Shown: positions 17,693 to 26,834 of the stretch, one piece after another | How positions within the stretch are numbered: position 1 is the stretch's first letter | How the letters are laid out: each line of letters starts with the position of its first letter | Source of the DNA: Acidovorax radicis N35 | GTDB taxonomy: Bacteria; Pseudomonadota; Gammaproteobacteria; Burkholderiales; Burkholderiaceae_C | NCBI RefSeq assembly: GCF_000204195.1 | Contig: NZ_AFBG01000019.1 | Span: 310,001 to 374,000, forward strand | Direction of reading: 5' to 3' | Length of the DNA: 64,000 nt | Notes under the pieces: generated by a model | What the model saw: only the letters and a program-made list of their open reading frames with translations | Told to the model about the DNA's origin: nothing | Databases searched by the model: none | Program-made: the position numbers and the translations under genes

Positions 17693-17764
17693 ATCGAGGG
17701 TCTGTGTTTATGTGCGCAAAACCTCGCGATTCTACAATGAGGCTTCCTCGTAGCCCAATTCCCC

Positions 17765-18514
17765 ATGACGACCACCTCTACCGCGCCAGTTGCTGGCTCC
17801 CTTCCGCCCGCTCCCGACGCCAAGATCGCCATGGGCTGGATGCACACAGCCAGGTTCCTGACCACGGCCGCGCAGCTGCACCACCTGCCGCCCATCCACG
17901 TGCCCGAGATCGCTTTTGTGGGCCGTTCCAACGCGGGAAAATCCACCTGCATCAACACGCTCACGCAGCAAAAGCAGCTCGCCTTTGCCTCCAAAAGGCC
18001 TGGGCGCACGCAGCACATCAACCTTTTCTCTCTGGGCAAGCACGGCGTGACCGATGCGGTCCTGGCTGATCTGCCGGGCTACGGCTACGCGAAGGTGTCG
18101 CGCTCCGACAAGGTGCGCTGGCAGCAGGTGATGGTCAATTATCTGGTCAGCCGCCCCGGGCTCACCGGCATCGTCTTGCTGTGCGACCCCCGGCTGGGGT
18201 TGACCGAGCTGGACGAGGCCCTGCTTGAAGTGCTGCGCCCACGGGTCGAGGAAGGCCTGAAATTCCTCATCGTGCTGACCAAGGCGGACAAGCTCACACG
18301 CTCGGAGCAAGCCAAGATCCTGTCGATTACGCGACTGAACGCGGCCGGCGGAGAGGTGATGATGTTCTCGGCCCTCAAGAAACAAGGCGTGGACGAGGTG
18401 GCACAGCTGCTGTGGCAGTGGGCGCACCCGGCGCAAGGGCCGATGGATGCAGACCCGGCCCCCACGGATGAGCCCCCACCGCTCGATGATTCTGAGGATA
18501 TTCAGTCAAATTAG
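17765..18514 (+). CDS. engB: Ribosome biogenesis GTPase EngB (YihA/YsxC)
   Basis: EngB is an essential GTPase involved in late assembly of the large ribosomal subunit. The P-loop is GRSNAGKS (53-60), the G3 motif DLPGYGYAKV (102 onward) is the family signature, and TKAD is the G4 motif. The 249-residue protein has an N-terminal extension and an acidic Pro-rich tail relative to E. coli YihA. A start at MGWMHTARF (residue 23) cannot be excluded. Its stop codon lies just before repeat copy B. Confidence 0.96.
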   Translation: MTTTSTAPVAGSLPPAPDAKIAMGWMHTARFLTTAAQLHHLPPIHVPEIAFVGRSNAGKSTCINTLTQQKQLAFASKRPGRTQHINLFSLGKHGVTDAVLADLPGYGYAKVSRSDKVRWQQVMVNYLVSRPGLTGIVLLCDPRLGLTELDEALLEVLRPRVEEGLKFLIVLTKADKLTRSEQAKILSITRLNAAGGEVMMFSALKKQGVDEVAQLLWQWAHPAQGPMDADPAPTDEPPPLDDSEDIQSN

Positions 18515-18518
18515 GCCC

Positions 18519-18551
18519 TAGCGCTTACCCATCAAGCGCTATTAGCTATTA
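18519..18551 (+). repeat. AGCGCTT hairpin repeat, copy B
   Basis: A second copy of the dispersed palindrome begins 4 bp after the engB stop codon and ends 1 bp before the annotated start of the alpha/beta hydrolase gene. The arms are AGCGCTT and AAGCGCT, followed by ATTAGCTATT as in copy A. Confidence 0.8.
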
Positions 18552-18552
18552 A

Positions 18553-19485
18553 ATGCATAGCGCCATGATCCAAAACCTGTCGACCCCCCTGCCCCACGGA
18601 ACTACCCTCCACTGCCGCGTGAGCGGCGTGGCAGGCCGCCCGGTGCTGCTTTTTTTGCACGGTTTCCCCGAGGGTGCCTTCATCTGGGACGAGCTGCTGC
18701 TGCATTTTTCCCGGCCGGAAAACGGCGGCTACCGTTGCGTGGCACCCTATCTGCGCGGTTTTGGCCCCTCCAGCAGCCCGGCCGAGGTGGACGCCTACCG
18801 CGCCAAACACCTGGTGCAGGACCTGGTGGCGCTGATTGCCCACGAATGCCCTGGCGGCGCACTGGAATGCCTGGTGGCGCACGACTGGGGCGGCGCCGTG
18901 GCCTGGAACCTGGCCAACCAGCAGCCGCAATTGATGAAACGGCTGGCCATCATCAACTCCCCGCATCCCGGCGCCTTCTTGCGCGAACTGCAGCACAACC
19001 CCGCCCAGCAGGCGGGCAGCCAGTACATGCATTTTTTGTGCAGGCCGGATGCCGAGGCACTGCTGGCCGAAGACGACTTCCGCCGCCTGTTTGCTTTTTT
19101 CAACGCCCCGGACGGCAGCGCCCCCGCGTGGCTGACCGACAGCGTGCGCGCCCAGTACCGCGCCGTCTGGCAGCAGGGCCTGACCGGCGCCTGCAATTAC
19201 TACCGCGCCAGCCCCCTGCGCCCGCCGCGACAGACAGAAGATGGGAATGACCCGGGCGCCCAGGCCATCACCCTGCCCGAATCGATGCTGACGGTGACAC
19301 TGCCCACGCTGGTGCTGTGGGGCATGGACGACCCGGCGCTGCTGCCCGGCCTGCTCGACGGCCTGCCGGGCTGGGTGCCGCAGCTGCAATTGCGCCAGGT
19401 GGAGAAGGCGTCGCACTGGATCGTGCACGAGCACCCCGAGCGCGTGGCCATGGAGCTACAGCGCTTTTTGCAATCAAAACAATAG
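18553..19485 (+). CDS. Alpha/beta hydrolase, epoxide-hydrolase-like
   Basis: This 310-residue cytoplasmic alpha/beta hydrolase carries the oxyanion-hole motif HGFPE (36-40) and an aspartate nucleophile in HDWGG (Asp111). The candidate acid is in WGMDDPAL and the catalytic histidine is in KASHWIVHEHPE. An Asp nucleophile with HGFPE is typical of epoxide hydrolases and haloalkane dehalogenases; the substrate is unknown. A second ATG (MIQNLS, 12 nt downstream) may be the true start, and neither has a good ribosome binding site. The stop codon is provided by repeat copy C. Confidence 0.8.
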   Translation: MHSAMIQNLSTPLPHGTTLHCRVSGVAGRPVLLFLHGFPEGAFIWDELLLHFSRPENGGYRCVAPYLRGFGPSSSPAEVDAYRAKHLVQDLVALIAHECPGGALECLVAHDWGGAVAWNLANQQPQLMKRLAIINSPHPGAFLRELQHNPAQQAGSQYMHFLCRPDAEALLAEDDFRRLFAFFNAPDGSAPAWLTDSVRAQYRAVWQQGLTGACNYYRASPLRPPRQTEDGNDPGAQAITLPESMLTVTLPTLVLWGMDDPALLPGLLDGLPGWVPQLQLRQVEKASHWIVHEHPERVAMELQRFLQSKQ

Positions 19486-19517
19486 CTACCAGCGCTTGAT
19501 GGGCAAGCGCCAGTAGC
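19482..19517 (-). repeat. AGCGCTT hairpin repeat, copy C
   Basis: This copy is in the opposite orientation to A and B (ATAGCTACCAGCGCTTG then CAAGCGCCAG). It overlaps the TAG stop codon of the alpha/beta hydrolase gene and lies between that gene and the convergent acyltransferase gene. Confidence 0.8.
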
Positions 19518-19534
19518 CCATTTGATTCAAATTT

Positions 19535-20404
19535 TTAGGCGTAAAAAGACGGCTCGCCCTCGGGCCGTGTCTTGAAGCGCTTGTGCACCCAGTAGTACTG
19601 GCCGGGCGACACGTCGATGTAGCTTTGCAGCCGCGTGTTCATCAAGGCGGTATCGGCCTCGGCGTCGTCCGTGGGGTAACCGGCCCAGACGGGCGAGATC
19701 TCGGCGCAGTACCCCGTGGGCGTGAGGCGCGTGACCATGGCGATCACCTTGGCCCGCCCCAGGCGTGCAAACCGCGAGAGCGACGGCACAGTGGCGGCCT
19801 GCACGCCGTAGAACGGCACGAAAAGCGAGTCGTTGCGGCCAAAGTCCATGTCCGGCAACAGGTACAGCAGGCCTCCCTTGCGCAGGTTGGCAATGATGGG
19901 TTTGACCCCGTCGTTGCGGTTGAGCATGCGCACATCGCCAAAGCGCTGGCGCCCCTCGCGGAACCACGCGTCCACGGCCGGGTCGGGGTGGGTGGAGAAG
20001 ATCGAGGTGAACGCGCGCGGCGTGTGCAGCGTGAGCGCCGAGCCCCCTGCATCCATGCCGTAGAAGTGGGGCGCGAAGATGATGGTGGGGGTGTCGCCCT
20101 CCAGCTCCTGCAATGCGCCAGTGAGCTTGACCCGGTCCAGCACCACATCCCGTGGCGCAAACCACAGCCAGCTGCGGTCCAGCCAGGATTGGCAGAACAC
20201 GACAAAAGTCTCTTGCGCCCAGGCGCGGCGCTGGGGCTCGGTGGCTTCGGGGTAACACAAGGCCAGATTGCGCAGCGCCACGCGGCGGCGCGGCCCGGCC
20301 AGCACGAACAGGACGCGCCCGATCAGCCAGCCCATGCCGCGCAGCACCGGCAGCGGCAGGCGCGCCAGCACCCGCATGAACCACACCCCCAGCCGCCCCA
20401 TCAT
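19535..20404 (-). CDS. Lipid A biosynthesis acyltransferase, second paralog
   Basis: This LpxL/LpxM-family acyltransferase would transfer a secondary acyl chain to lipid A at the inner membrane. The 289-residue protein has an N-terminal hydrophobic anchor and the catalytic H-x4-D motif in APHFYGMD (His113, Asp118). The start ATG overlaps the stop of the upstream paralog (ATGA), so the two genes are translationally coupled. Which acyl position each enzyme serves cannot be told from sequence. Confidence 0.9.
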   Translation of the reverse strand: MMGRLGVWFMRVLARLPLPVLRGMGWLIGRVLFVLAGPRRRVALRNLALCYPEATEPQRRAWAQETFVVFCQSWLDRSWLWFAPRDVVLDRVKLTGALQELEGDTPTIIFAPHFYGMDAGGSALTLHTPRAFTSIFSTHPDPAVDAWFREGRQRFGDVRMLNRNDGVKPIIANLRKGGLLYLLPDMDFGRNDSLFVPFYGVQAATVPSLSRFARLGRAKVIAMVTRLTPTGYCAEISPVWAGYPTDDAEADTALMNTRLQSYIDVSPGQYYWVHKRFKTRPEGEPSFYA

Positions 20405-21255
20405 GCGGCCACCCCTGCAGGGTTCGCGGCCTCGGCACGGGGCTGCTTGTAGCGGGCGTAGCCCCAAAGGTATTGCGCGGGGCATTGGCGAATGAGGTGT
20501 TCCATGGCCTGGTTGATCTGCACAACGGCAACGTCCAACTGGTCCGACAGCGGTTGCGCCAGCGGCTCGAAATGGGTGACAAAACCCCGTCCCCAGGGCA
20601 GGCGCTCGCAGCGCACCAGCACCACGGCGGCACCCGTCTGCTGCGCCAGCCGCACGGCCAGGGTCATGGTGTAGGCATCGCGGCCAAAAAACGGCGCCCA
20701 TTGGCCCTGCCCATCCGGCGGGACCTGGTCCGGCAGCAGGCCGACGGCCTCGCCTCGGCGCAGGGCCTTGATCATCTGCCGCACACCCGCCAGCGTGGTG
20801 GGCACGGCCAGCATGCCGGGGCGGTTGCGCGCGGTCTCCATCACCTTGGCCAGCCAGGCCTGGCGGGCGGGGCGGTACAGCACGGTGATGGGGCCGCGCT
20901 CGGCGCTCCAGCGCCGGGCGGCGGCCTGTGCCGACAACTCGAAACAACCCTGGTGCGGCGTGAGGTACAGAATGCCGCGCCCGGCTGCGTAGGCCTGCTC
21001 CACACAGGCCTCGCCTTCGATGCGACAGGGCATCGGTGCACCCAGCCACAGGCGCGGCAGCTCGGCCACCATGCGGCCGGCATGGGCCACGGCTGCACGG
21101 ACGGCGCTGAACGAATAACCGGCCAACGTCGAGTTGGCCAGGAACCGGCGCCGGTACGTGGGCGACGCACAAAAAGCCACCCAGCCCATCGCCGCACCCA
21201 TGATGTGCAGCAACCACAGCGGAAATACGGAAAAGAATCGAAAGACGACTGGCAT
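20401..21255 (-). CDS. Lipid A biosynthesis acyltransferase, first paralog
   Basis: This second LpxL/HtrB-family enzyme has 284 residues, a membrane anchor at the N-terminus and an H-x4-E catalytic motif in TPHQGCFE (His101, Glu106). The two adjacent paralogs probably add the two secondary acyl chains of lipid A. It is divergent from metK and its start lies 12 bp from the 5' edge of the SAM-II-like element. Confidence 0.9.
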   Translation of the reverse strand: MPVVFRFFSVFPLWLLHIMGAAMGWVAFCASPTYRRRFLANSTLAGYSFSAVRAAVAHAGRMVAELPRLWLGAPMPCRIEGEACVEQAYAAGRGILYLTPHQGCFELSAQAAARRWSAERGPITVLYRPARQAWLAKVMETARNRPGMLAVPTTLAGVRQMIKALRRGEAVGLLPDQVPPDGQGQWAPFFGRDAYTMTLAVRLAQQTGAAVVLVRCERLPWGRGFVTHFEPLAQPLSDQLDVAVVQINQAMEHLIRQCPAQYLWGYARYKQPRAEAANPAGVAA

Positions 21256-21266
21256 TAAAATGGCGG

Positions 21267-21323
21267 GGTCGCTGAGTTAAATGAGCAACTTGCAGGGCGA
21301 CGTTAAAAAAATCTGCTAAAGCG
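21267..21323 (+). promoter_or_regulatory. SAM-II (SAM-alpha) type riboswitch upstream of metK
   Basis: The sequence shows a P1 stem (GTCGC at 21268-21272 with GCGAC at 21297-21301) enclosing TGAGTTAA and CTTGCAG. It is followed by CGTTAAAAAAATCTGCTAAA. These match the conserved SAM-II blocks (TGATTTgA, CTTGCA, CGTTAAA, GCTAAA) in order and spacing, and the GCAG of the loop can pair with CTGC at 21313-21316 as the expected pseudoknot. A SAM sensor before the SAM synthetase gene makes biological sense. Identification is by recalled consensus, not by a covariance search. Confidence 0.8.
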
Positions 21324-21333
21324 TTCGCCAAAG

Positions 21334-21378
21334 CTCCTTCGGGGTGAGGGCAACGCCCCAAATGCCGGAACACAGGAG
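21334..21378 (+). promoter_or_regulatory. Candidate expression platform of the metK leader
   Basis: CTCCT at 21334-21338 is complementary to the metK Shine-Dalgarno AGGAG at 21374-21378. Between them lies a hairpin (GGGG, then GCCCC) that would bring the two together. SAM-dependent exposure or release of the CTCCT strand could control metK translation. This is a structural inference. Confidence 0.45.
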
Positions 21379-21387
21379 TTTATTCAA

Positions 21388-22569
<1,182 letters not shown>

Positions 22570-22651
22570 AGCCCGCCGCGCGATAGCGCGGTTTTCGGTC
22601 TTCGGGCGCAGTTCATATCGCGGAAGCGATGTGAACGGAGACCAAGGTACG

Positions 22652-22767
22652 GACAAGGCTGGTGCACTGCGTGCAGCAGCGGGGCTGTAAAGCCCCCCCG
22701 CGCGACACGCGCGGCTTGCCGTACGTGGGCGAAGCTCATATTGCGCAGCAATGTGAGCGGAGACCAA
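22652..22767 (+). repeat. metK 3'-end tandem repeat, unit 2
   Basis: This is a diverged second copy of unit 1. It repeats the coding end (encoding [12 protein letters not shown] and a stop in the old frame) and all three hairpins: GGGCT/AGCCC at 22682-22695, CCGCGCG/CGCGCGG at 22698-22714 and CTCATATTGC/GCAATGTGAG at 22735-22757. Two stem positions in the third hairpin differ from unit 1 by compensating base changes. It has no start codon or ribosome binding site and is not a gene. Confidence 0.8.
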
Positions 22768-22794
22768 AAGATTAGCTGTGCAGTCACAAGGCCC

Positions 22795-22829
22795 AAGCCG
22801 CAACGCTCCGCGTTGCGGCTTTTCTTTTT
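22795..22829 (+). terminator. Rho-independent terminator after metK
   Basis: An 11-bp perfect stem (AAGCCGCAACG with CGTTGCGGCTT) is followed by TTTTCTTTTT. It is the strongest terminator downstream of metK and lies after both tandem units. The tandem units are therefore probably transcribed as part of the metK 3' untranslated region. Confidence 0.85.
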
Positions 22830-22979
22830 GGCGCGCCACGCCGGCCCCTGCGGGCGGCCCCCTCCTACACCCGCAGCCCGCCCACACTGACGGCGGCGGC
22901 GACGTCCCGTCGGTATCGTTCCTGCACACCCTTTCGCAGCCCCGCGCTGCCTGAACATCCACCGCAAGGAGCGACCGCC

Positions 22980-23165
22980 ATGTTGAAGTACGCCATCATT
23001 TTTGCCCTGATCTCCCTCGTGGCCGGAGCCCTGGGTTTCAGTGGTGTCGCCGCCGGCGCGGCGGGCATCGCCAAGGTGCTTTTTGTGCTGTTCCTGGTGA
23101 TTGCCGTGGTGTTTGTCGTGCTGGCCGCCATTGGCGTGGGTGCCGCGCGCAAGGTGCTCAAGTAG
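22980..23165 (+). CDS. DUF1328 small membrane protein
   Basis: This is a 61-residue protein of the DUF1328/YtjA family with two hydrophobic helices. The first ends in GALGFSGVAAGAAGIAKVLF, the family core, and the protein ends in basic residues. A ribosome binding site (AAGGAG) precedes the ATG. The function is unknown; members are often induced by stress. The short gene is supported by family match, start site and composition. Confidence 0.85.
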   Translation: MLKYAIIFALISLVAGALGFSGVAAGAAGIAKVLFVLFLVIAVVFVVLAAIGVGAARKVLK

Positions 23166-23212
23166 TCCACCGCACCTTTGCAACCGCCTAAAAATTCGCC
23201 ACACACCCCACC

Positions 23213-23671
23213 ATGACCGACACCACCAACATCTTTGAAGCCTTGCGTGAAAGCCACGAGCGCCAGCGCGCGCTGTACACCGCGCTCACCGAAACCAGCG
23301 GAGACACCCCCGAGCGGCGCGAGCTGTTTGACGAGCTCAAGACCGAGCTGGCGGCCCATGCCATGGCCGAGGACCGCCATTTTTATGTGCCGCTGATGGC
23401 ACACGACGCGGGCATTGACCTGTCGCGCCACGCCATTTCAGAGCACCACCAGATCGACGAACTGGTGGAATCACTCGAAGAGACCGAACCATCGAGCCCC
23501 GCCTGGTTGCCACTGGCCAAGAAGCTGGCCGAAAAGGTGGAGCACCACCTGAAGGAAGAGGAACACCGCTTCTTCCAGATGGCTGGAAAGCTGCTGACGG
23601 AGAAGCAGAAAACCACGCTGGCGGCGAGCTACCGGGCAGATTACGAGGACGCCAAGGCGACTCCGGCCTGA
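23213..23671 (+). CDS. Hemerythrin HHE domain protein
   Basis: This 152-residue four-helix protein has the histidine and acidic pattern of HHE hemerythrin-like domains: ESHERQR, HAMAEDRHFY, SEHHQIDEL and EHHLKEEEHRFF. It probably binds a di-iron centre and may handle oxygen, nitric oxide or iron. It lies 47 bp after the DUF1328 gene on the same strand and may be cotranscribed with it. Confidence 0.88.
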   Translation: MTDTTNIFEALRESHERQRALYTALTETSGDTPERRELFDELKTELAAHAMAEDRHFYVPLMAHDAGIDLSRHAISEHHQIDELVESLEETEPSSPAWLPLAKKLAEKVEHHLKEEEHRFFQMAGKLLTEKQKTTLAASYRADYEDAKATPA

Positions 23672-23712
23672 TCCTCACCCCCCGCGCGCAGCGCCGCAGG
23701 GGATTGCGTCCC

Positions 23713-24954
23713 TCACACCGCTTCCTTGGCCTGCACCACGCAATTGCGGCCGCTGGACTTGGCCACGTACAAGGCCGTGTCCGCGCGCTTGATCAGGGCG
23801 TGGCTGTCTTCCTTGTGGTCCCAGGTGGCCACGCCAAAACTGGCGCTGACATGGCCCACCGCGTCGAAAGGAACGCCTGCAATGCGTGCGCGCACCGCCT
23901 CGGCCATCGCCATGGCGGCGTCCACCGGGGTTTCCTTGAGCAAGATGATGAACTCCTCGCCCCCGAAACGCGCTGCGCAGTCGGACGACCGCAGCAGTTC
24001 GCGCACGCGCAGCGCCGTGCTCTTGAGCACCACATCCCCCGAGTCATGCCCAAAGGTATCGTTGATGCGTTTGAAAAAGTCGATGTCAAACATCACCACC
24101 GACAGACTGCCCTTCTTGATGCGGGTGTCGGCCATCTCGGTCTCCAGCCTCTCAAAGAAGCGGCGGCGGTTGACCAGGTCCGTCAGGAAGTCCTTGGTGG
24201 CCAGGTCTTCCAGCTTGCGGTTGAGCCGCGCCATGGGCTCGATCACCAGCGACGACAGCGACAGGTTGAGCCCGACGAACAGCAGCACAAAGCTGCCCAC
24301 CAGCGCCGCCATCACCGTGTTGAAGGTCTGACGCGCCTTCTCCAGCGGGAAGTACATCGGCACCTTCACCACCTGGATGCCCACCGTCTCGTTCATGCCC
24401 CAGCCAAAGCCGTTCTTGTCGCCATAGACCTTGAGCATGGTGGGCGGCGCCACGGCCGGCGTGCTGTGGCAGGCCATGCACTGGGCCTGCTTGATGGTGA
24501 TGGGGCGGGCCACATACATGGCGCGGTGCATGCCCTCGCCCACTTCGCCGGTGGCCTCCTTCTTGAGATCGGCCCGGCCTTCGCGGAAGTCGCTGATGAT
24601 GCGCTCCTCCCACTCGCTGGCGCGGTCGCGCAGGTTGGTGGGGTTGAGCACCGCTTCCTTGTACTCGTAGCCCGGAAACCGGCTCTGCAGGCGGCGCAGC
24701 GTCTCGGTCGCGGCGTAGGCGGGCACGGTCTGCGGCAGGAATTTTTCGGCCAGCGTCACGTCCAGGTGCGGCTTGACGAGCTCGGTGGTGTAGTCCCGGA
24801 TCGCCATGGCCGCGTGCATCATGATCTGCGAGTTGTGCTGCACCTCCTCGATGGCGGACTGCTGCAAAAAGCGGTGCACGTAGATCCCCGCACCCGCCGC
24901 TGCCACCAGCAGCACCGCCGCCAGCACCAGGTTGAATTTGAGCCGCAAAGACAT
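23713..24954 (-). CDS. Diguanylate cyclase with c-heme DUF3365/Tll0287-like sensor
   Basis: This 413-residue inner-membrane signalling protein makes cyclic di-GMP. After an N-terminal membrane segment (about 8-26), a periplasmic sensor domain carries a heme c attachment motif CMACH (159-163), typical of DUF3365. A second membrane segment (about 212-236) is followed by a GGDEF domain with GGEEF (331-335) and the inhibitory RxxD site (322-325) exactly five residues upstream. The active form and product feedback should therefore be intact. It probably reads redox state, oxygen or nitric oxide. Neighbouring genes give no target. Confidence 0.88.
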   Translation of the reverse strand: MSLRLKFNLVLAAVLLVAAAGAGIYVHRFLQQSAIEEVQHNSQIMMHAAMAIRDYTTELVKPHLDVTLAEKFLPQTVPAYAATETLRRLQSRFPGYEYKEAVLNPTNLRDRASEWEERIISDFREGRADLKKEATGEVGEGMHRAMYVARPITIKQAQCMACHSTPAVAPPTMLKVYGDKNGFGWGMNETVGIQVVKVPMYFPLEKARQTFNTVMAALVGSFVLLFVGLNLSLSSLVIEPMARLNRKLEDLATKDFLTDLVNRRRFFERLETEMADTRIKKGSLSVVMFDIDFFKRINDTFGHDSGDVVLKSTALRVRELLRSSDCAARFGGEEFIILLKETPVDAAMAMAEAVRARIAGVPFDAVGHVSASFGVATWDHKEDSHALIKRADTALYVAKSSGRNCVVQAKEAV

Positions 24955-25116
24955 GGACTTCCCTCAGGCGCCAGCGTCGGGCTGGCTTGTTGTTGGCGGT
25001 GCAGCTGCGGCCACCCCGGCCCGCCTGGCGCGCACCCATCATTCGTGGGACACAAAGTTTGCGTTTGTGCCAGATTTCCAGGCAGCGGTCCAATAGTTTG
25101 TGTGCTGTGCCAACAG

Positions 25117-25788
25117 CTACAGGCCCCGCGCGCTCAGCGAAAGGTTGCGCCGGTAGGCTGGGCGCACCCGGTACAGCTGCGCGGGCCGGTGGGCGCCGCC
25201 GGTCTGCAGCGCTCCGGGCACTGCCTCCAGCATGGCCAGTTCGTCCACCTTGCGGCGAAAGCTCACCTTGTTGATGGGCTCGCCCAGCACGGCTTCATAC
25301 ACGGACTGCAGCTGTGGCAGGGTGAACGGCTCGGCACACAGGTGCACGGGCATGGACGAATACTGGCTTTTGCTGCGCACGCGAGCCACGGCGGCGTCGA
25401 CCATGGCGCGGTGGTCGAACGGCAGCGCGGGCAGCTCGGCCACCGGCACCAGCGTGAGGGGCGCCGATGCCAGTAACTCGGGCGATACAAGGGCGCAGTA
25501 GGCCACGGCCATCGACCACCCACGCGGGTCGCGCACCGGGCCGGAAAACGTGGCCAATTGCTCCAGATAGGGGCTTTGCAAACCGGCTTTCTCGCGCAGC
25601 ACACGGGAGGCGCTGGCATGGGCATCTGCATCCTCCTGGGCGTGGATATAGCCCCCCGGCAACGCCAGCGCCCCCGCAAACGGAGGCCGCTCGCGCCGCT
25701 GCAGCGCGACCTGCAGCACGTTCTGCTGCAGGGTGAGCAAGACCACGTCCACGGTACAGATCACGGCGGGGGCGGCAGTTTCGGTCAT
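25117..25788 (-). CDS. nrtR: NrtR-type Nudix-fold transcriptional regulator of NAD metabolism
   Basis: NrtR regulators combine a Nudix domain that binds ADP-ribose with a C-terminal winged helix and repress NAD genes. In this 223-residue protein the Nudix box is degenerate (LREKAGL instead of REUxEExGU), as expected for a sensor. The C-terminal part (INKVSFRRKVDEL and RPAQLYRVRPAYR) is the DNA-binding region. The start MTETAAP is chosen from family alignment; a frame 69 nt longer is open. It is divergent from an NAD salvage operon, with a palindrome between. Confidence 0.85.
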   Translation of the reverse strand: MTETAAPAVICTVDVVLLTLQQNVLQVALQRRERPPFAGALALPGGYIHAQEDADAHASASRVLREKAGLQSPYLEQLATFSGPVRDPRGWSMAVAYCALVSPELLASAPLTLVPVAELPALPFDHRAMVDAAVARVRSKSQYSSMPVHLCAEPFTLPQLQSVYEAVLGEPINKVSFRRKVDELAMLEAVPGALQTGGAHRPAQLYRVRPAYRRNLSLSARGL

Positions 25789-25871
25789 GGGGCTGAGTTT
25801 GTCACAAGGATGACCGAACAGGATATCAACCAACAATCTCTTCCAAAGCAGAAACATGCTTTTGCAACTTA

Positions 25872-25894
25872 GTTAGTTTATTTTTTTTACTAAC
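25872..25894. promoter_or_regulatory. Candidate NrtR operator
   Basis: An inverted repeat GTTAGT ... ACTAAC spaced by 11 AT-rich bases lies between nrtR and the divergent nicotinamidase-like gene, 36 bp before the latter's ATG. NrtR sites in proteobacteria are typically about 21-23 bp with TTAGT/ACTAA-like arms, which this matches. The assignment is by similarity and position. Confidence 0.6.
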
Positions 25895-25930
25895 AAGATT
25901 ACACTGGCGTCACCAACAAAGGAGAAGACC

Positions 25931-26788
25931 ATGGCCCGCAACGTCCAGCTTCTGGTGATCGACCCCCAAAACGATTTCTGCGACCTACCTGTAGCCTGGC
26001 AACCCACCGATGTGCTGACCGGCCAGCGCACCACGCCCGCCCTGCCCGTGGCCGGTGCCCATGCCGATATGCTGCGCTTGGCGCAGTTCATCGGCAGCCA
26101 GGGCGACCCGCTGGACACCATCACCGTCACGCTCGATTCGCACCAGCGTTTTGACATTGCCCACCCCGGCTTCTGGCAAACCGGCACGGGCGCCGAAGTC
26201 GCACCCTTCACCCCCATCACCGCTGTCCAGGTGCGCGCAGGCGACTTCACGCCGCGCAGCCCCGCTGCCCTGCCCCGCACACTGCAGTACCTGGACGCAC
26301 TCGAAGCCCAGGGCCGCTACACGCTGATGGTGTGGCCCGTGCACTGCGAGGTGGGCAGCTGGGGTCATGGCATACACGCCGATGTGCTGGCCGCCTTTGG
26401 GGTCTGGCAGCTCCGGCGCCAGCGCGCGGTGCGCAATGTGTTCAAGGGCACCAACCCCTGGACGGAACACTACAGCGCCATCGAGGCCGAGGTGCCCGAC
26501 GCGGACGACGAAAGCACCGCGCTGAACACCGCCCTGCTGCAGTCGCTGGGCCAGGCCGATGTGCTGCTGATTGCGGGCGAGGCCAGCAGCCACTGCGTGC
26601 GCTCGACCACCGAACACATCGTGCAGCACCTGCCCCGCCTGTTGCCCGGCTGGCAAGCCAGCCGCATCGTGCTGCTGACCGATGGCATGAGCCCCGTGGG
26701 CGGCTTCGAGGCGCAACACCGGGCGTTTCTGGACGCCATGCGCGCAGCCGGTGCACAGCTCGCCAATATGAATGAAATCAGGCTCTAG
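25931..26788 (+). CDS. Nicotinamidase-like cysteine hydrolase
   Basis: This isochorismatase-superfamily protein probably converts nicotinamide to nicotinate. The residues expected of nicotinamidases are present: catalytic Asp11 (VIDPQNDF), metal ligands Asp69 and His71, WPVHCEVGSWG, Lys172 and nucleophile Cys222 (GEASSHC). At 285 residues it is longer than PncA of E. coli (about 210). It heads the pncB-nadE-nadM group, which supports the NAD salvage role. Its TAG stop codon is the first part of repeat copy D. Confidence 0.82.
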   Translation: MARNVQLLVIDPQNDFCDLPVAWQPTDVLTGQRTTPALPVAGAHADMLRLAQFIGSQGDPLDTITVTLDSHQRFDIAHPGFWQTGTGAEVAPFTPITAVQVRAGDFTPRSPAALPRTLQYLDALEAQGRYTLMVWPVHCEVGSWGHGIHADVLAAFGVWQLRRQRAVRNVFKGTNPWTEHYSAIEAEVPDADDESTALNTALLQSLGQADVLLIAGEASSHCVRSTTEHIVQHLPRLLPGWQASRIVLLTDGMSPVGGFEAQHRAFLDAMRAAGAQLANMNEIRL

Positions 26789-26818
26789 CGCTTATCCATA
26801 AAGCGCTATTAGCTACAA
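26786..26818 (+). repeat. AGCGCTT hairpin repeat, copy D
   Basis: This copy begins with the TAG stop codon of the nicotinamidase-like gene (TAGCGCTTATCCATAAAGCG) and ends ATTAGCTAC. It lies 17 bp upstream of pncB, within what should be one operon, so it cannot be a complete block to transcription if pncB is cotranscribed. Confidence 0.8.
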
Positions 26819-26834
26819 ATTTTGGAGCGACATC

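Noticed and set aside
21256..21387. SAH riboswitch before metK
   Set aside because: The leader lacks the conserved SAH aptamer segments as I know them, while the SAM-II blocks match in order and spacing.
22652..22690. Second copy of the metK C-terminal codons as a possible gene fragment or alternative end
   Set aside because: It is preceded by the true metK stop codon and has no start site. It is part of a tandem duplication of the 3' region.
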